A stretch of 64,000 nucleotides of DNA from Reticulascus tulasneorum (lineage: Eukaryota > Ascomycota > Sordariomycetes > Glomerellales > Reticulascaceae), in assembly GCA_001557505.1 (NCBI GenBank), contig LSAX01000003.1, forward strand, positions 3,348,001 to 3,412,000, written 5' to 3'. This document shows, piece after piece, positions 1 through 11,073 of the stretch. Position 1 is the first letter of the stretch; each line of letters starts with the position of its first letter. Under the pieces are notes generated by a model, which saw only the letters and a program-made list of their open reading frames with translations, was not told the origin of the DNA and did no database searches. Position numbers and translations under genes: made by a program.

Positions 1-1310
1 CTTGACCTTCGGCGGTGCTGACCGGCAGGGTGGCCCGAGAGGGGCGGTGCTAATGCCCGGCGGGATTCCACAATTTAACATGCTTTTGCCGGGAGCCGGT
101 TGATCTTTGTCCTCCACGGCGTCCAGACTGCCGAGATACGATAGTTATATCAGACAGTCCCCGAGGAGCGTTCCCATTCTTCATATGATGTCCATGTTCC
201 GAAGACATACGCAAGGCCATCACTGACCTGCCGGTCTACCGATCCCGAGCCCTCCGTGGTCATCTCATGGCCGAGGATTTAATCAATACTTTTGAGTAGC
301 ATTTCAGAGACTGGATAGCACGGCAGATTAATCACAAAATGACTGACGGACATGAAATTGACCTGGATATTCTAGAATCTGGATGTTTAATCCGCACTTG
401 GGCGGTGTTCCTGCTGAGACGATATGAACTTTGACATCGCGTGCACTTCTACATCCATGGCAGGAAGAAAGGTTCTTCTGCTCGTCAGGTGGCCTACGCA
501 ACCATCGATCCCCACTGCCTGCTGCTCTCGAAGACTTCGAGAAAGATTCTAGAACACAATAAGATTTGGGTGGTGCCTGGTTTCCCTTGCGCTAGATGGG
601 ACGATTCCACCTTGTCCGCCACAGCCAGCTCGTTGGCCGAGGTCAGGCTCCGCTGGACTGGGTAATCAGGGGATGTCTGAGCCTCTGTTCGGTGATCTTG
701 CAGGCGGCAATTCTGACATATGCAGGTGATTTTTGAGGCTCGTGCTGCCAAAGCACCGGACTAGAGAAATGGCTAATTGCCCTCGGGATGAATTCAAAGG
801 AAAGCGACCAATGACAATGTGCGCAGTCGCATGTTCACGAGGGAATCTGAGATTCTTCCCGTGAGCAGCTAAAGCAGATTCCCTAAGCAGTCGCCAAAGA
901 GCCTTAGAAGGTGCCTGATGGTCACGTGGCAGGCAGTGCATCGTAAATCTCACTTATCGCACGCTGTCAGGTACCCCAATGGGGAAGATAGTGGTTCGCA
1001 GTGAGGGGTCGCACTGTTGCAGCGGCCCTGGCGGGGTGGGCAGTGCACGCAATCCGGGGAGGCTGTGTGGTGGCCAGGGGGCGATCATCAGCTCCCCCCT
1101 GAAGGGCCTCCCAATATTCTGGTGTCCCGTTTCGGATAAGACAATCTCTGATGTGTTTGGGAGAAATCTCCGCATCGTGAAGGACAATCGGTATCTCCAG
1201 ACTCGTTTCGTAGCATTTGCACTGCCATAGGTTGAAACAAGGCTTTCGACCAGGCGTGTGGAACGTTTGTCTGGCTTCAGGAACGAGGGGCAACAATCTA
1301 TCAAAGGCGA
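1..1310. other. Left-end intergenic stretch
   Basis: No coding region with a recognisable domain is seen. The open frames of about 125 codons on the minus strand (954-1344) overlap one another in different frames and look like chance. The right part probably belongs to the promoter of the vWA gene. Confidence 0.5.
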
Positions 1311-1320
1311 TATATAAAAG
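1311..1320 (+). promoter_or_regulatory. Candidate TATA box of the vWA gene
   Basis: TATATAAAAG matches the TATA consensus and lies 356 bp upstream of the preferred start codon at 1676. Transcription would then begin near 1340-1350 and leave a leader of about 330 nt. This is pattern-based only. Confidence 0.35.
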
Positions 1321-1343
1321 TGTATCAAGAACTAGGATCCACA

Positions 1344-1460
1344 ATGATGAAAGACGACAAGCAAATACGCAACAAACCCATCACCTGCTGCTGCGACTTG
1401 CCACTCAGCTTCAAAGCCAAGCTACACAAAGCCCAAAGCCAGGCCACGCGCAAAGTCTAA
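1344..1460 (+). other. Possible 38-codon upstream ORF in the vWA leader
   Basis: Two consecutive ATG codons (1344 and 1347) open a 38-codon frame that ends in TAA at 1458-1460, in a different frame from the main CDS. If transcription starts at the TATA box at 1311, this uORF lies at or very near the cap and could damp translation or be skipped. No peptide conservation can be judged here. Confidence 0.25.
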
Positions 1461-1675
1461 ACGAGCAGACCAACCAATCCAACCAACCAGACAATCCAAA
1501 AGTTGCCGAGCCAGTAGGGCCAAAGTCGCAAAACCTCCCGCTCCTTAAGTACAAGGGTTACACATCCCATTCACTGCTGCCAGCTTCTCCCCCTCCCCCT
1601 CTCAGCATGCCCACAACATCATCGTCATCGCAACAATTCTATATATCTTCGACATCCCACCGGACCTCCTTCAAC

Positions 1676-2834
1676 ATGCGGAAATCAATCTTTGGCACAG
1701 TCAAGGAAAAACTATCCCGTAAACCCACAAACACTTCGCAAAAGTCCAACATGTCGAGCGAGTCCACCAGGCAATCGCGCGCCGGCCCATTTGAGCTGGA
1801 AAGCCCTACGACGGCTAGCCCGCCCCCGGTCAACAATAACCCCTTCTCCAATCCCGCACCCGCAACCCGACGGCCGGCCGGTAAGTTACCTCCCCCTCCT
1901 ACCTCTCCCCCCTGCAGATTCCCTCAAACAGTCCCGGGTAGCAACTAACGGTCGAGCAGCTGCGGAGCCACCGCCGGCATATACGGAGACTCCCACTGTA
2001 CAGTCTGGCCCCGCCATCCCCGCCATCCAATCTGGCAGTCACGTCAGAGGCGCTTCCCCCTCCCCCTCCCACATTTCTGCCATCAGCGTCTCCACCCCTG
2101 AAGACCCCTACGCTTTTCTCGCCAGCTTCGACACCATCTTCGTGATCGATGATTCGGGTTCCATGGCTGGTCGGTCCTGGCGTGAGGTTAAGGAGGCTCT
2201 CCGCGCAATCACCCCCATCTGCACCGCTCACGACGTCGACGGTATCGATGTCTACTTCCTGAATCACCGTTCCAGCACCCCGGCCGATATCAAGAACGGC
2301 AAGGCCGCCGGTGGCTATCGTGGCGTCTCTGACGCTGCCGCTGTCGAGCGCATCTTCACCTCTGTTCGGCCGGGAGGCTCTACCCCTACAGGCACACGTC
2401 TGCAACACATTCTCAAGCCATACACGGATGCTCTCACCAAGAAGCAGGACGATATGGAGAGCATCAAGCCCATCAACGTGATTGTCATCACCGATGGCGT
2501 GCCTTCCGACGATGTTGAAAGCGTCCTCGTCTCGGCGGCGAAGAAGTTGGACAAGATCGAGGCCCCGCCATACCAGATGGGTGTGCAGTTCTTCCAAGTT
2601 GGCAACGAGCCCGGTGCCCGCGAGGCGCTCAGAGAGCTTGATGATGGCATCTCCGAGCTGGTCGAGGGCGGCGTTCGCGACATGGTCGACACAGTCACCT
2701 GGACCGCCAAAGAAGGCGCCAGTGTCGTTTTGACCGCCGAGACCATCTTGAAAACGGTTCTTGGCGCCGTTGTTCGACGGATTGACCGTAGACGCAGTGG
2801 CGAGACTCGAAGAAACCAAAACCTTCGTCCATGA
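1676..2834 (+). CDS. von Willebrand factor A (vWA) domain protein with PPxY motif
   Basis: Exons 1676-1880 and 1960-2834 give 359 residues. The 79-bp intron has GTAAGT, a CTAAC branch point and CAG, and it joins the frames at phase 1. A shorter 37-bp intron ending at 1917 also keeps frame but is below normal size and lacks a branch point. The N-terminus (about 1-120) is basic, then rich in Ser and Pro, and carries a PPAY motif near residue 74, which is the kind bound by WW domains of Nedd4/Rsp5-type ubiquitin ligases. The vWA fold starts near residue 126 with the metal-site motif DDSGSM (132-137), followed by a TDG element near 246. No signal peptide or membrane segment is seen, so it is probably a cytosolic metal-dependent protein-interaction module. 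An in-frame ATG at 1607 would add 23 residues. The precise function is unknown. Confidence 0.85.
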
Positions 2835-3480
2835 TGATACCCCTCATTCATATCGGCGTTTAAGGATCCAGGGCTTGCTTTTCTAGGATCGGACTTTTGC
2901 TTCTCGGCGTTGCCAAGATTGGGCTCTAGGTTACCTCCAGACGTGGATGCGGAGGAGGCGGCGGCGTTACCATAGACTTCTAGCTTTTGACTTTTATTCT
3001 TTGTACAAAATTTAACTCGTCCTCTCCATACAGCCCTATTGCTTGGTGTTGAACCTAAAAGCTATTTTGATCAAGCTTGTTACCTGGTTGTCCTCAAGAG
3101 CCTTGTCAACATGACAAATACTTCAAAGACCGGTGTGATCAAGATGCCCCAAACCACACATGTTAATTATGCAAATCACTCTGGCACCATGGCAAGCTGT
3201 TTTCTTTTCTGTGGTTTTATTATTTACCCTTTCCTATAAAGCTATAGAGTCCCTCTGCAGTCATCCGAACCACAGTAGGCAGTAGGCGGCAGCAGAGACC
3301 ATCCTCCAACTCCAAAAAAGCAATCCCATATTTTAAGAACTTGACGGTTATAGCTAGTACCATACCGAGTTCCCTGTTTGAATTGTTATGACTTGTACCG
3401 TTTCCCTTTTTTTTTTTGTGGTTTGTTTTGTGATTTAATAAGCCCTTGCCATCTTGTATGTAGTTGGCGTGCTTGTTAGC
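2835..3480. other. Convergent intergenic region
   Basis: This is the 3' flank shared by the vWA gene (+) and the 924-residue gene (-). It contains an oligo-T run near 3407-3417 and no supported gene. Confidence 0.5.
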
Positions 3481-6400
3481 CTAGCGCATGCAGATGACGC
3501 TCGCCTTCATGAGCGAATGGACGGCAAGGTTGCTGCCCGATTCATTTCGCGACGTAATAACAGGCGTGACGACCAGCTGGATGCGGAAGTGCTCAGCTTG
3601 GAGAGCCGCAGAGGTCAGCTGAGGGGCGATGCAGGTCATGGACGCAGAGGAGAAACGAGAGGCAGCTTCGGGGAAGCGGAACTCCCACGTCATGCGGGAA
3701 GTAAGGATCTTCGCAGACAGTGTCCATGCCTTCTCGACGATGATGCGGAGATCGTTGTCGGCATCCACGGGGTCGGCGTACTGGTTGAACATGGGAGTCA
3801 TCATCTCTTGGAGCTCAGCCATGAAGTATTCGGTGCGGTGGTTGCGGTAGTTCTCGTATCGCTCATCATTGATGATGTTATTGATAGTCGTCGAAAGACG
3901 ATCGAGCGTTTCCTGGCGAGCAGGACCATTGAGAGCTAGGTCAGGGGATGTTAGCCTCCATTTTGGAGTTGTTATGGGAGGGGATCAGCCTTACCAGGAC
4001 CACGAGACAGTTCGACATCGAGAACCTGAAGAGACCGATCTGACTCCACCGAGAAACCTTGCCATCCGATAATTGCGAAAACGCGGTTGACAATGAAGTC
4101 GACGATGGCGCGTGCCAAGAGACACGATCGGGTAAGATCATCATTCATATGCTGGCGGATATACGACCAGGCCTGGTCTTCGGTGAAGCCGGTGTAAACA
4201 GAGACAAGGTACTTGACGACGGTGGACTCCTTGAGACGAAGCGTGGTGGCAAGATCAACATCCCCAGCATATTGTCTGACAAAGCCACGGCTCATCTGCC
4301 AAAGCTCCGCGAAGGCGGTCGAATATCGCTCGACTTCGTCCTTAGTCAGCTTGAAGATTGGTAGGAGAGAAAGTCCAGCCTTAGCATGCGGAGCCATTGA
4401 GAGACTCGCCTGAAGCTGTGTGCGAGAAGGGGTAACAACAAGACCGAGACCGCGGGCACCGCTCATTCCACCACGGCCAACTCTAGCAGGCACAGGAGTT
4501 GGGCTGTCAAAAGGAGCAGGGGAGTTCATCAGAAGTCGAGACTGAGATCGAGAAGTGGACGAGTTGAACGAGTTGTGGCCAAATGCCGTGCTTGAGACTC
4601 GATCCATCGCCATACCCGCATTGCTGTTGAATGCATTAGGGAGAAACTCGGGAGCATTGGGTCGGAAGCCATGTGCACCAGATCCGCGAACATTACCCAT
4701 GGCAGATGGAGTGCGAAGAGAAACGCCGAAAGAGCCGGCATTGTGCCATGATGGAGTCGGTCCACCAAAGATGCTGGCAGGTCCGCCGTATCCATTCGAG
4801 AAGTTACCACGGCCATATCTGCCTGCTGAGAAACGGGTGGCACGACTCCATGGCATAGATCGTTGACCAGAAGAAGTGATAGATCCAACACGGGAATTTC
4901 CACGAGCGTGGAATGGCTGATCATAACGACCATCGAAGGTCGGCTGTGCATTCGGCTGCTGGAATTCGCTGTAGCGGGTGGCACCAAATTCCACATCGTC
5001 ATGGAACTGGTTGTTAGGGCCCCCGAAAGAAGAAGGCGTACCGCCGTAGACAGATGGTGGTCCAGTTACGTTAGCTTTTCGGTCGAGACTAGCTGGGCCA
5101 GGAAGACTGTTCTGGTTATAGCTGTAACGGGTAGGTGGTCTGACAAACTCATCATTGGTACCAACGAAAGTTGAAGCACGAGAGAAGTTGTTTGAGGTAT
5201 CGACCAAGGCGTTAGAAGATCCGGCACGATCCTTGAGTTGACTCTTGGTCGGGACACCGCCCTCTTGCTCTCCCTCGCGAGCTTGATGAGCCTCAGCAGC
5301 CTGGATGGATTCTTTGAGGGTCCCGACAGCCTGCTGAACAGCGCCAGGGTCGTGGCCGTGGATAAGGAACCAAAGTGAGCGTCTGCCATTGACTTGGTCC
5401 TGAAGAGACTGTAGAAAAAGTTTTAGTATTCGAAATCGACCACAATAACTGTGAAGCATACCTTGATGATCTCATCCTTCACTTTCTGTCGCTCCTCTTG
5501 ATCCTCGTACTGAGTCTCCAGTCGCTGCAGCTGTTCAGCGATGTGGGTGCGCTCTCGCTCGATCTCGGTGCTGAACTTGGCCAAACGATCCTCGGCCTCC
5601 TCGCGCTTGATGCGCATTTCCTCAATGTGGTTCTGGAAAGACTCGCGCTCGGCCTTGAGGATGCTAATCTCCAAAATGTTCGAAGTGACTGCCTTTTGGG
5701 CATCATCGAGGTCGATCTTCATCTCAGCAGCATCTCCAACAACAAGGCGGAAACCATTATTCAGGTCCTGCGAGAACTCTTGCAATCCCTGGCAGAGGTC
5801 ATTGGAAACTTGGTTGGGGATGCCCGGCATTCGTCGGAGAGCCTGCTGGAACGTCATGAGACGAGATTGCAAGTCTCGAATATCCTCCCAGACCGGCTGC
5901 AGTGTGTTAGTGACTTGCAAATCTTCCATATCGAAACACGATTCAGGGGCTAGACATGAATAAAGGATGGTGGTAATCTATGGTCGCTGTCCACGAAATG
6001 GGTAGGCTGTCTGACAAAAGGGAGACGAGCCAGCTAGTATTCTTCACCCGCTGAATATGGGGAGTGCGAGCAAAGTGAAATGAAGATAAAAACAAGGCAA
6101 AAAGTGGAAAAGCTATAAGGTAGAGCAGGGAAATCACTCACATTTGCGCCTGCAATTTGGGTCCTTTTGTTCTCGCGCATTGCGCCAACGAGAGGCCCAT
6201 TGAAGTGGGCGTACGCAGTAGCCATATCTGATGTCAAAGTTGATAGACCACTGAAAGCTTTCTGGATGGCAGTAGTGGCCTTCTCTGTCTTATCAGAGCT
6301 TGGAGGGCGTCTCACGGTGCTCGGAGGGCGTCTCACAGTGCTCGATCCCGAGGATGGAGTGTCTGGCGACCGAGGAATCGGGGTCACTGGGTGCCTTGGG

Positions 6401-6531
6401 CTTGGTGGAGAGAAATCTGCAAGGCGGACTCCTCCCTCCCTGTTCACTGGGGTAGAACTCATATTAGCTGGGTCCTGGGAAACAGATTCTTCTCTCATGT
6501 TGTTTTCTTCTCTCTGTCGGCGGATCTGCAT
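3481..6531 (-). CDS. Conserved-looking coiled-coil protein of unknown function (924 aa)
   Basis: Four exons on the minus strand: 6531-6142, 5977-5462, 5408-3995 and 3935-3481. The introns at 5409-5461 and 3936-3994 are textbook (branch ACTAA and CTAAC). The first intron is less certain. Its donor GTGAGT at 6141 is strong, but only the acceptor CATAG ending at 5978 keeps frame; a CTAG acceptor at 5950 would be out of phase. The N-terminal 130 residues are Ser/Pro-rich with a duplicated TVRRPPS unit. A long charged helical segment (about 150-310) looks like a coiled coil. A disordered, Asn/Ser/Gly-rich centre (about 320-630) follows, and then a compact C-terminal part of about 290 residues that looks folded and helical. 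No catalytic motif, signal peptide or membrane span is seen. I do not recognise the family. A second in-frame ATG lies 11 codons downstream. Confidence 0.75.
6302..6343. repeat. 21-bp tandem duplication inside the first exon of the 924-aa gene
   Basis: Two 21-bp copies differ at one base and encode the repeated TVRRPPS heptapeptide. The length is a multiple of three, so the reading frame is kept. Confidence 0.8.
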
Positions 6532-7461
6532 TTGTGAGGGGAGAAGGGGAGAGGGAGATCAGATTGTTGGGAAAGAAAAAGAGAACAGCACGTGAACACG
6601 GCAGAGGTAGCTGGTTAAAGGTGCCTGGGGCAGCGAATGAAAAAAAACCCTAGAAATTTGGGTGGCATGGAAAAGGTCATTTAAGGTGAATGGAAACCGA
6701 GCGAGCGCTGAGGGGGAAAAGGGCCCGGTGTGTGACGATATTTTCAGGATGGTCCCATACTTTGTTGAAGTGGAACAAGCAAGAGCTGTGTCCTAGCCTT
6801 CTAGGCTGAGGGAATATTCTGGTCATCTGTGGCAAGTGGTGTTTGGAAGAGTCTGATAAATATCAAAGTGATTGCTGTCACGGACAGGCACAGGGTCTTC
6901 TATTCTGTGGCATTGAGCTGAGCTTGCCTGTGTCCAGTGTTTACTGTATTGCCAGAGCATCACTAGAAGCAATGGAGATAGGAACATGTGGTACATAATG
7001 AGTTATGAAGGCAAAAGGTTGGATGAGTGACTTTCACTCCCCATTTTGGTGCATGAGATGAATCCAGGGGCGGTACAAAGTGAAGATTGGCACTGCTCGA
7101 CAAGCTCAGTGCGACTTGGCCGTTGAGCAATCATCAGCAGAATCCCAGAGAGTGGGTCAGTCTGCAGGCTTGTGCAAGCTTATATGATCTATAGCTCTCG
7201 CAGGCCACAAGACCTGCCTCATGAAGGATGTCTTGATAAGGGGTGGACTGAAAAGAATGTTTGGTTCCATAGGGTCCAAGGCTGTGAGAAGCCATGATGG
7301 ACCCAGTCCTTCACACAACAGGTATGCCTGCACGCAAAACAAACGCAAGCCTGGGAGATGCAGTGAAGAAAAACAAGCAATACAAACAAAATAATATAAG
7401 CACGAATGACTTGAGTAAACCGTTCACATACCTTGTGGTACGGGGAGGTTTCAAGGTGAAG

Positions 7462-7533
7462 TCGGATTAAAATTAATCCGAAAACACAAAGCCAATCGGA
7501 GATAAAGCCGAGATAAAGCCGTGGTTAATCCGA
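7462..7533. promoter_or_regulatory. Palindrome plus GATA direct-repeat module
   Basis: TCGGATTAA (7462-7470) is followed after two bases by its exact reverse complement TTAATCCGA (7473-7481). A third copy of TTAATCCGA lies at 7525-7533. Between them the 11-bp unit GAGATAAAGCC is repeated head to tail (7499-7509 and 7510-7520), and each unit contains an AGATAA GATA core. The arrangement resembles a factor-binding cluster about 0.93-1.0 kb upstream of the 924-aa gene. Function is inferred. Confidence 0.35.
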
Positions 7534-8469
7534 GGTGAGTGGCTCGGTGAGCGTGTAACTGTGCCCAAAAGTTAAGATTGGCGACTGCAACAAGATGAAG
7601 GTGGCTTCCTTGGCGCTCTGGAAGGCAGATAGAGGTATAAATGTGGTCTGTCGTAGCGTCTTGTCAGCTGTGTCCGTCCATGGTAGGAAAGAAGTGATGT
7701 CGTGATCTCTATCTTGATGTTTGAGATGGATAGCATGGGATTTGAGGGCAGTGGCTGATTCCAACAGATGTAGTCATGAGCCCAGCAACAGAGTCATCAC
7801 AGAACGATCTCAGGATAGGCTTGGGCGTGTCAGGAGAGGAAATCATACCTGGTATGCAGAGGCCAAAGTTTGCTAGAGAGATGATTCGAGCGATTGATGG
7901 GGCAGGGAACCTGCTATCATCCAGAGGTAAGGCAGCGGCTAGAGATTGCACTGGAGCAAGTCGATTATACTGCTGAGGGCTTGTCGAGGAGTGAAATGAC
8001 TGATGTCTTGCAGCGGGTGATGATGCGCACGGCTCTTGCAACCTGAAGGTGATGAACGTAAACTGGTTAGCAAAGACACCAAATAGTAGCATGAACAAAT
8101 GCTCATGTCGGTTGATCTTGGTGCAGGTGGGGAGACTCACTATGAAAAGGAAATATGGTGGCAGAGAGGGAAGAAAACAAGAAGATGAAAGGGAGGTTAT
8201 GGTTGAAAGGTAAAGAAGGGATTGAACATTTGCGGATGAGAAAGTAGGCAGACCTTTATGCGAGTAATGAGGCAGAAGCTAGGGCCCTGTTCCGGAAGCA
8301 ACCATACCATAGGTGACTATCTGGTTAGTCGCGTAAAGGCTTGAAAGATGAGGTCGACTTTGCTAAGAGCACACTCAAGAAACAAGGGCGCATCGGAGTT
8401 TGCACAAAGGGCAGCAGAGTGCCTTCGCTGTACCACAAGATGCGCTACTTTTCTAATGACAAGAACTAT

Positions 8470-8505
8470 GATGAGGATTACGACGAGGATCACGACGAGG
8501 ATCAT
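8470..8505. repeat. 3 x 12-bp tandem repeat
   Basis: Three near-identical units of the GACGAGGATCAC type lie head to tail. They fall in a short open frame as an Asp/Glu-rich stretch, but there is no sign that the frame is translated. Confidence 0.7.
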
Positions 8506-11073
8506 TTTCTGAAGTATCAAAGAGAAGAGAGTTCAAGGCATGTTCAGTGATGGAGGAAGAAGGAGAACGCGACTTGTGTCAAAAGCCGTGCGATTAATGT
8601 ATGAAACTCTAAGAAAGACTTAAGGATGGATGAACCGGCCTGAAGGATGCTTACTACGATATGTGGTGAAAGCAATATTCAGTTTATGTGGATGATTTGC
8701 GTAAAGTCTGATAGAATCAGGATGGGTAGAAAGATTATGAATTACAAACTCCGGCCACGTTCGAAGCGAATTTCGGATAGGAAAAGCCTAGTTAACTGCA
8801 AAGCACAGCCGAAGGTATACCTGACATGAAATAAGTGCCAGGCGCCGGCAAGAGGAGACGGTAAGCTACAAAAAGGCGACAGCGGCATGGACTCGGAGCC
8901 CGAGCCCGAGCCCGGAAAGTAGCAAGTTTCGACTCGGGACCGAGAAGCCCGGATTGATGTCAATTACGGCACGTAAGTGCCCCGTCACAGGCCACCCGTC
9001 ACAACACTAGGTCTGTGACCGAGACAGTTTGCACAAAGATAAGATGTACCACTAAGGGTAGAGATATGGTTCTGGCTAGCACTCGCACAGTGATTAAAGA
9101 CACTTGAACGACCAGAAGGCATATTCACGCCACCAATCATCCAAGCACGCCTGTTAGCTCAGGGTTGCTTGTGAAGTTATGTGGCTAAAGGCTTAGAGAA
9201 TACTTGCTCTTAGGACAGGTTGCTAAATTTTCTTTGTTTTGTCACAAGGTTGCACATGAGGCATGGACTGATGCTAGCAGCAGAATGTCTGTAGTCCTTC
9301 TCAAAGAGGTCTTGTACCTTTGGAGCTTCACAAGATTGGTTCTCTCCATGTATTCAATGTACCAATCTCGTGCAATAGCCTCGAGGCATCCAAGCCAAGA
9401 ACAACAGCCCATTAACTTTATAAGACCAAGGTAGGAGGCGGGAGTCTACTTGCATAACGTTATGCGGGAGAGAGATATGGTGACTGATCCATTGTGCTGT
9501 CATGTATATATGCATTACAATAGATGGAGAATATCTGACAGGAACTTGGGGATCATGTGGTCTGCGCTACAATGCTCACTTGACATTGAAATCTGGAAGC
9601 TATTGGTGATGGGCACTATGCGCCGTACGAAACAGGATAAAACTGGCTGGTCGTGACTTAGTGGGTGAACACGCTAGTTAAGCCTTATTCAGCGAGCCAA
9701 CTGGTTGAGAGCCTTCCTTCAGAGGAAACCAACTTTAATCTACCTACTAGGTAGTGTAGAATATGCAATGCATATGAAACTCAAGAGAAGGACTAGCACA
9801 CAAGACTAGCAGAAGCAGGAGCGAGCAGTTTTGGCCATACCTTGAACCAAGGCGTGACTTCAATGGGCCATCTAGTAGAGGAACATTGAGTAGAAAGTCC
9901 TAACAAGTGCTATCATGGTGACAAGATATTCCTGAGGTCAACACGAGCTCAAATAAGTCTGCTTCGGCGGTGCGACTCACTTGAACGCATGAGACCCTGG
10001 CAGTGAGCAGTGAGTTGACCAAACAGGCTGAGAAAAGGAGAAAGCTCGTTAATGGCCACGGATGATTTGTCCTTGGGTAGCAAGGCTTGCAACATAACGA
10101 CAACCTATTGCAGTGAATTTTTGTTCAAGGGAATGGATGAGCATGCACTGATGAAGGCACGACCAAATGAGCCGTTGGTAGTTCCATCATGCGCCTCAGG
10201 CAGCTGTTATCGGAATATCTCAGCACGGAGGAATATACTTCAGCTTCAGGGCTTGTCATTGCTTTTGCAAAGCTCATGGCCTATTTGTCTCTTCAAAGAC
10301 CTGTCTGTCCCAGAGGACAGAGTGCGCATACCTTAAAACGGGCCTAGGCAGATGCTCTAGGGTGGATTATGCAGGTCGGGCGGAATCGGCTGCAAATAAA
10401 CCTACAATAGACGCAAGTCTGATTCTCCTTTCTGGTAAGATATGTAACTACTCGTCGTTAGGCGGCGGATGACTTTGAAACTACTTAGCCATGATATTCG
10501 AAACTGTGAACAGTCATCCATGGACACACACATTGGCATATGCCGGCGGGAGAATACTTCAGCAAGGATCGTACCTGAGGAAGGATACATCGGCGGATGA
10601 TTAGAGACTAGGGTGGACCTAGTCAGGGCTATATTTAGACTAAAATTCTAATACCTTACCCAGGCACCTACAAGACGACCGCCATATGCCCTCCCAGCGT
10701 GCTTGGGGAAACGGAAAGGAAAAGGACCTAAGGTACAAAAATCAGCCAGAAACGACGCGGCAAATGAATGGTTAGACCGTTTGCTTTCGTTCTGCAGGAA
10801 AAATCAGTGCGGTGTCAGTCGTATGCCACAATACGAATGGGAAGACCTGAGATGAGTGACTGTGAGAGTACTAGGCGAGGTTGGTACGCTCAGCTGAGGA
10901 AAGAGCCGTGATGGTCGAGCTCTTATCGCAACTAACAGCCGCCTGTCAAAGCGTGTCGGGATGGCCGCGGAGAATGGATGACTGCAGCCGGTAAGAAGGT
11001 GGCTCGGAGCGGACGGAACAACAACTGACCATGAAGGTCCTAGATGCAGTTTTGTCAGGCCAAGTATTAGCTT

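Larger units (their letters stand above)
6532..11073. other. Gene-poor 4.5-kb stretch
   Basis: No ORF shows family resemblance, steady codon bias or splice-linked neighbours. The longest (143 codons at 7709-8140, minus) looks like chance. The stretch holds the presumed promoter of the 924-aa gene, the palindrome/GATA module at 7462-7533, a 3 x 12-bp repeat at 8470-8505 and a short GAGCCC repeat near 8896. Long leader exons or a non-coding transcript cannot be excluded. Confidence 0.5.

Noticed and set aside
1881..1917. 37-bp version of the vWA intron ending in CTGCAG
   Set aside because: In phase but shorter than usual fungal introns and without a branch point; the 79-bp version has CTAAC 15 bp before CAG.
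1899..2819. 306-codon open frame on the minus strand opposite the vWA gene
   Set aside because: Shadow of the real coding exon: the plus strand has the vWA motifs and splice signals, and the antisense product is low-complexity Gly/Asp without a family.
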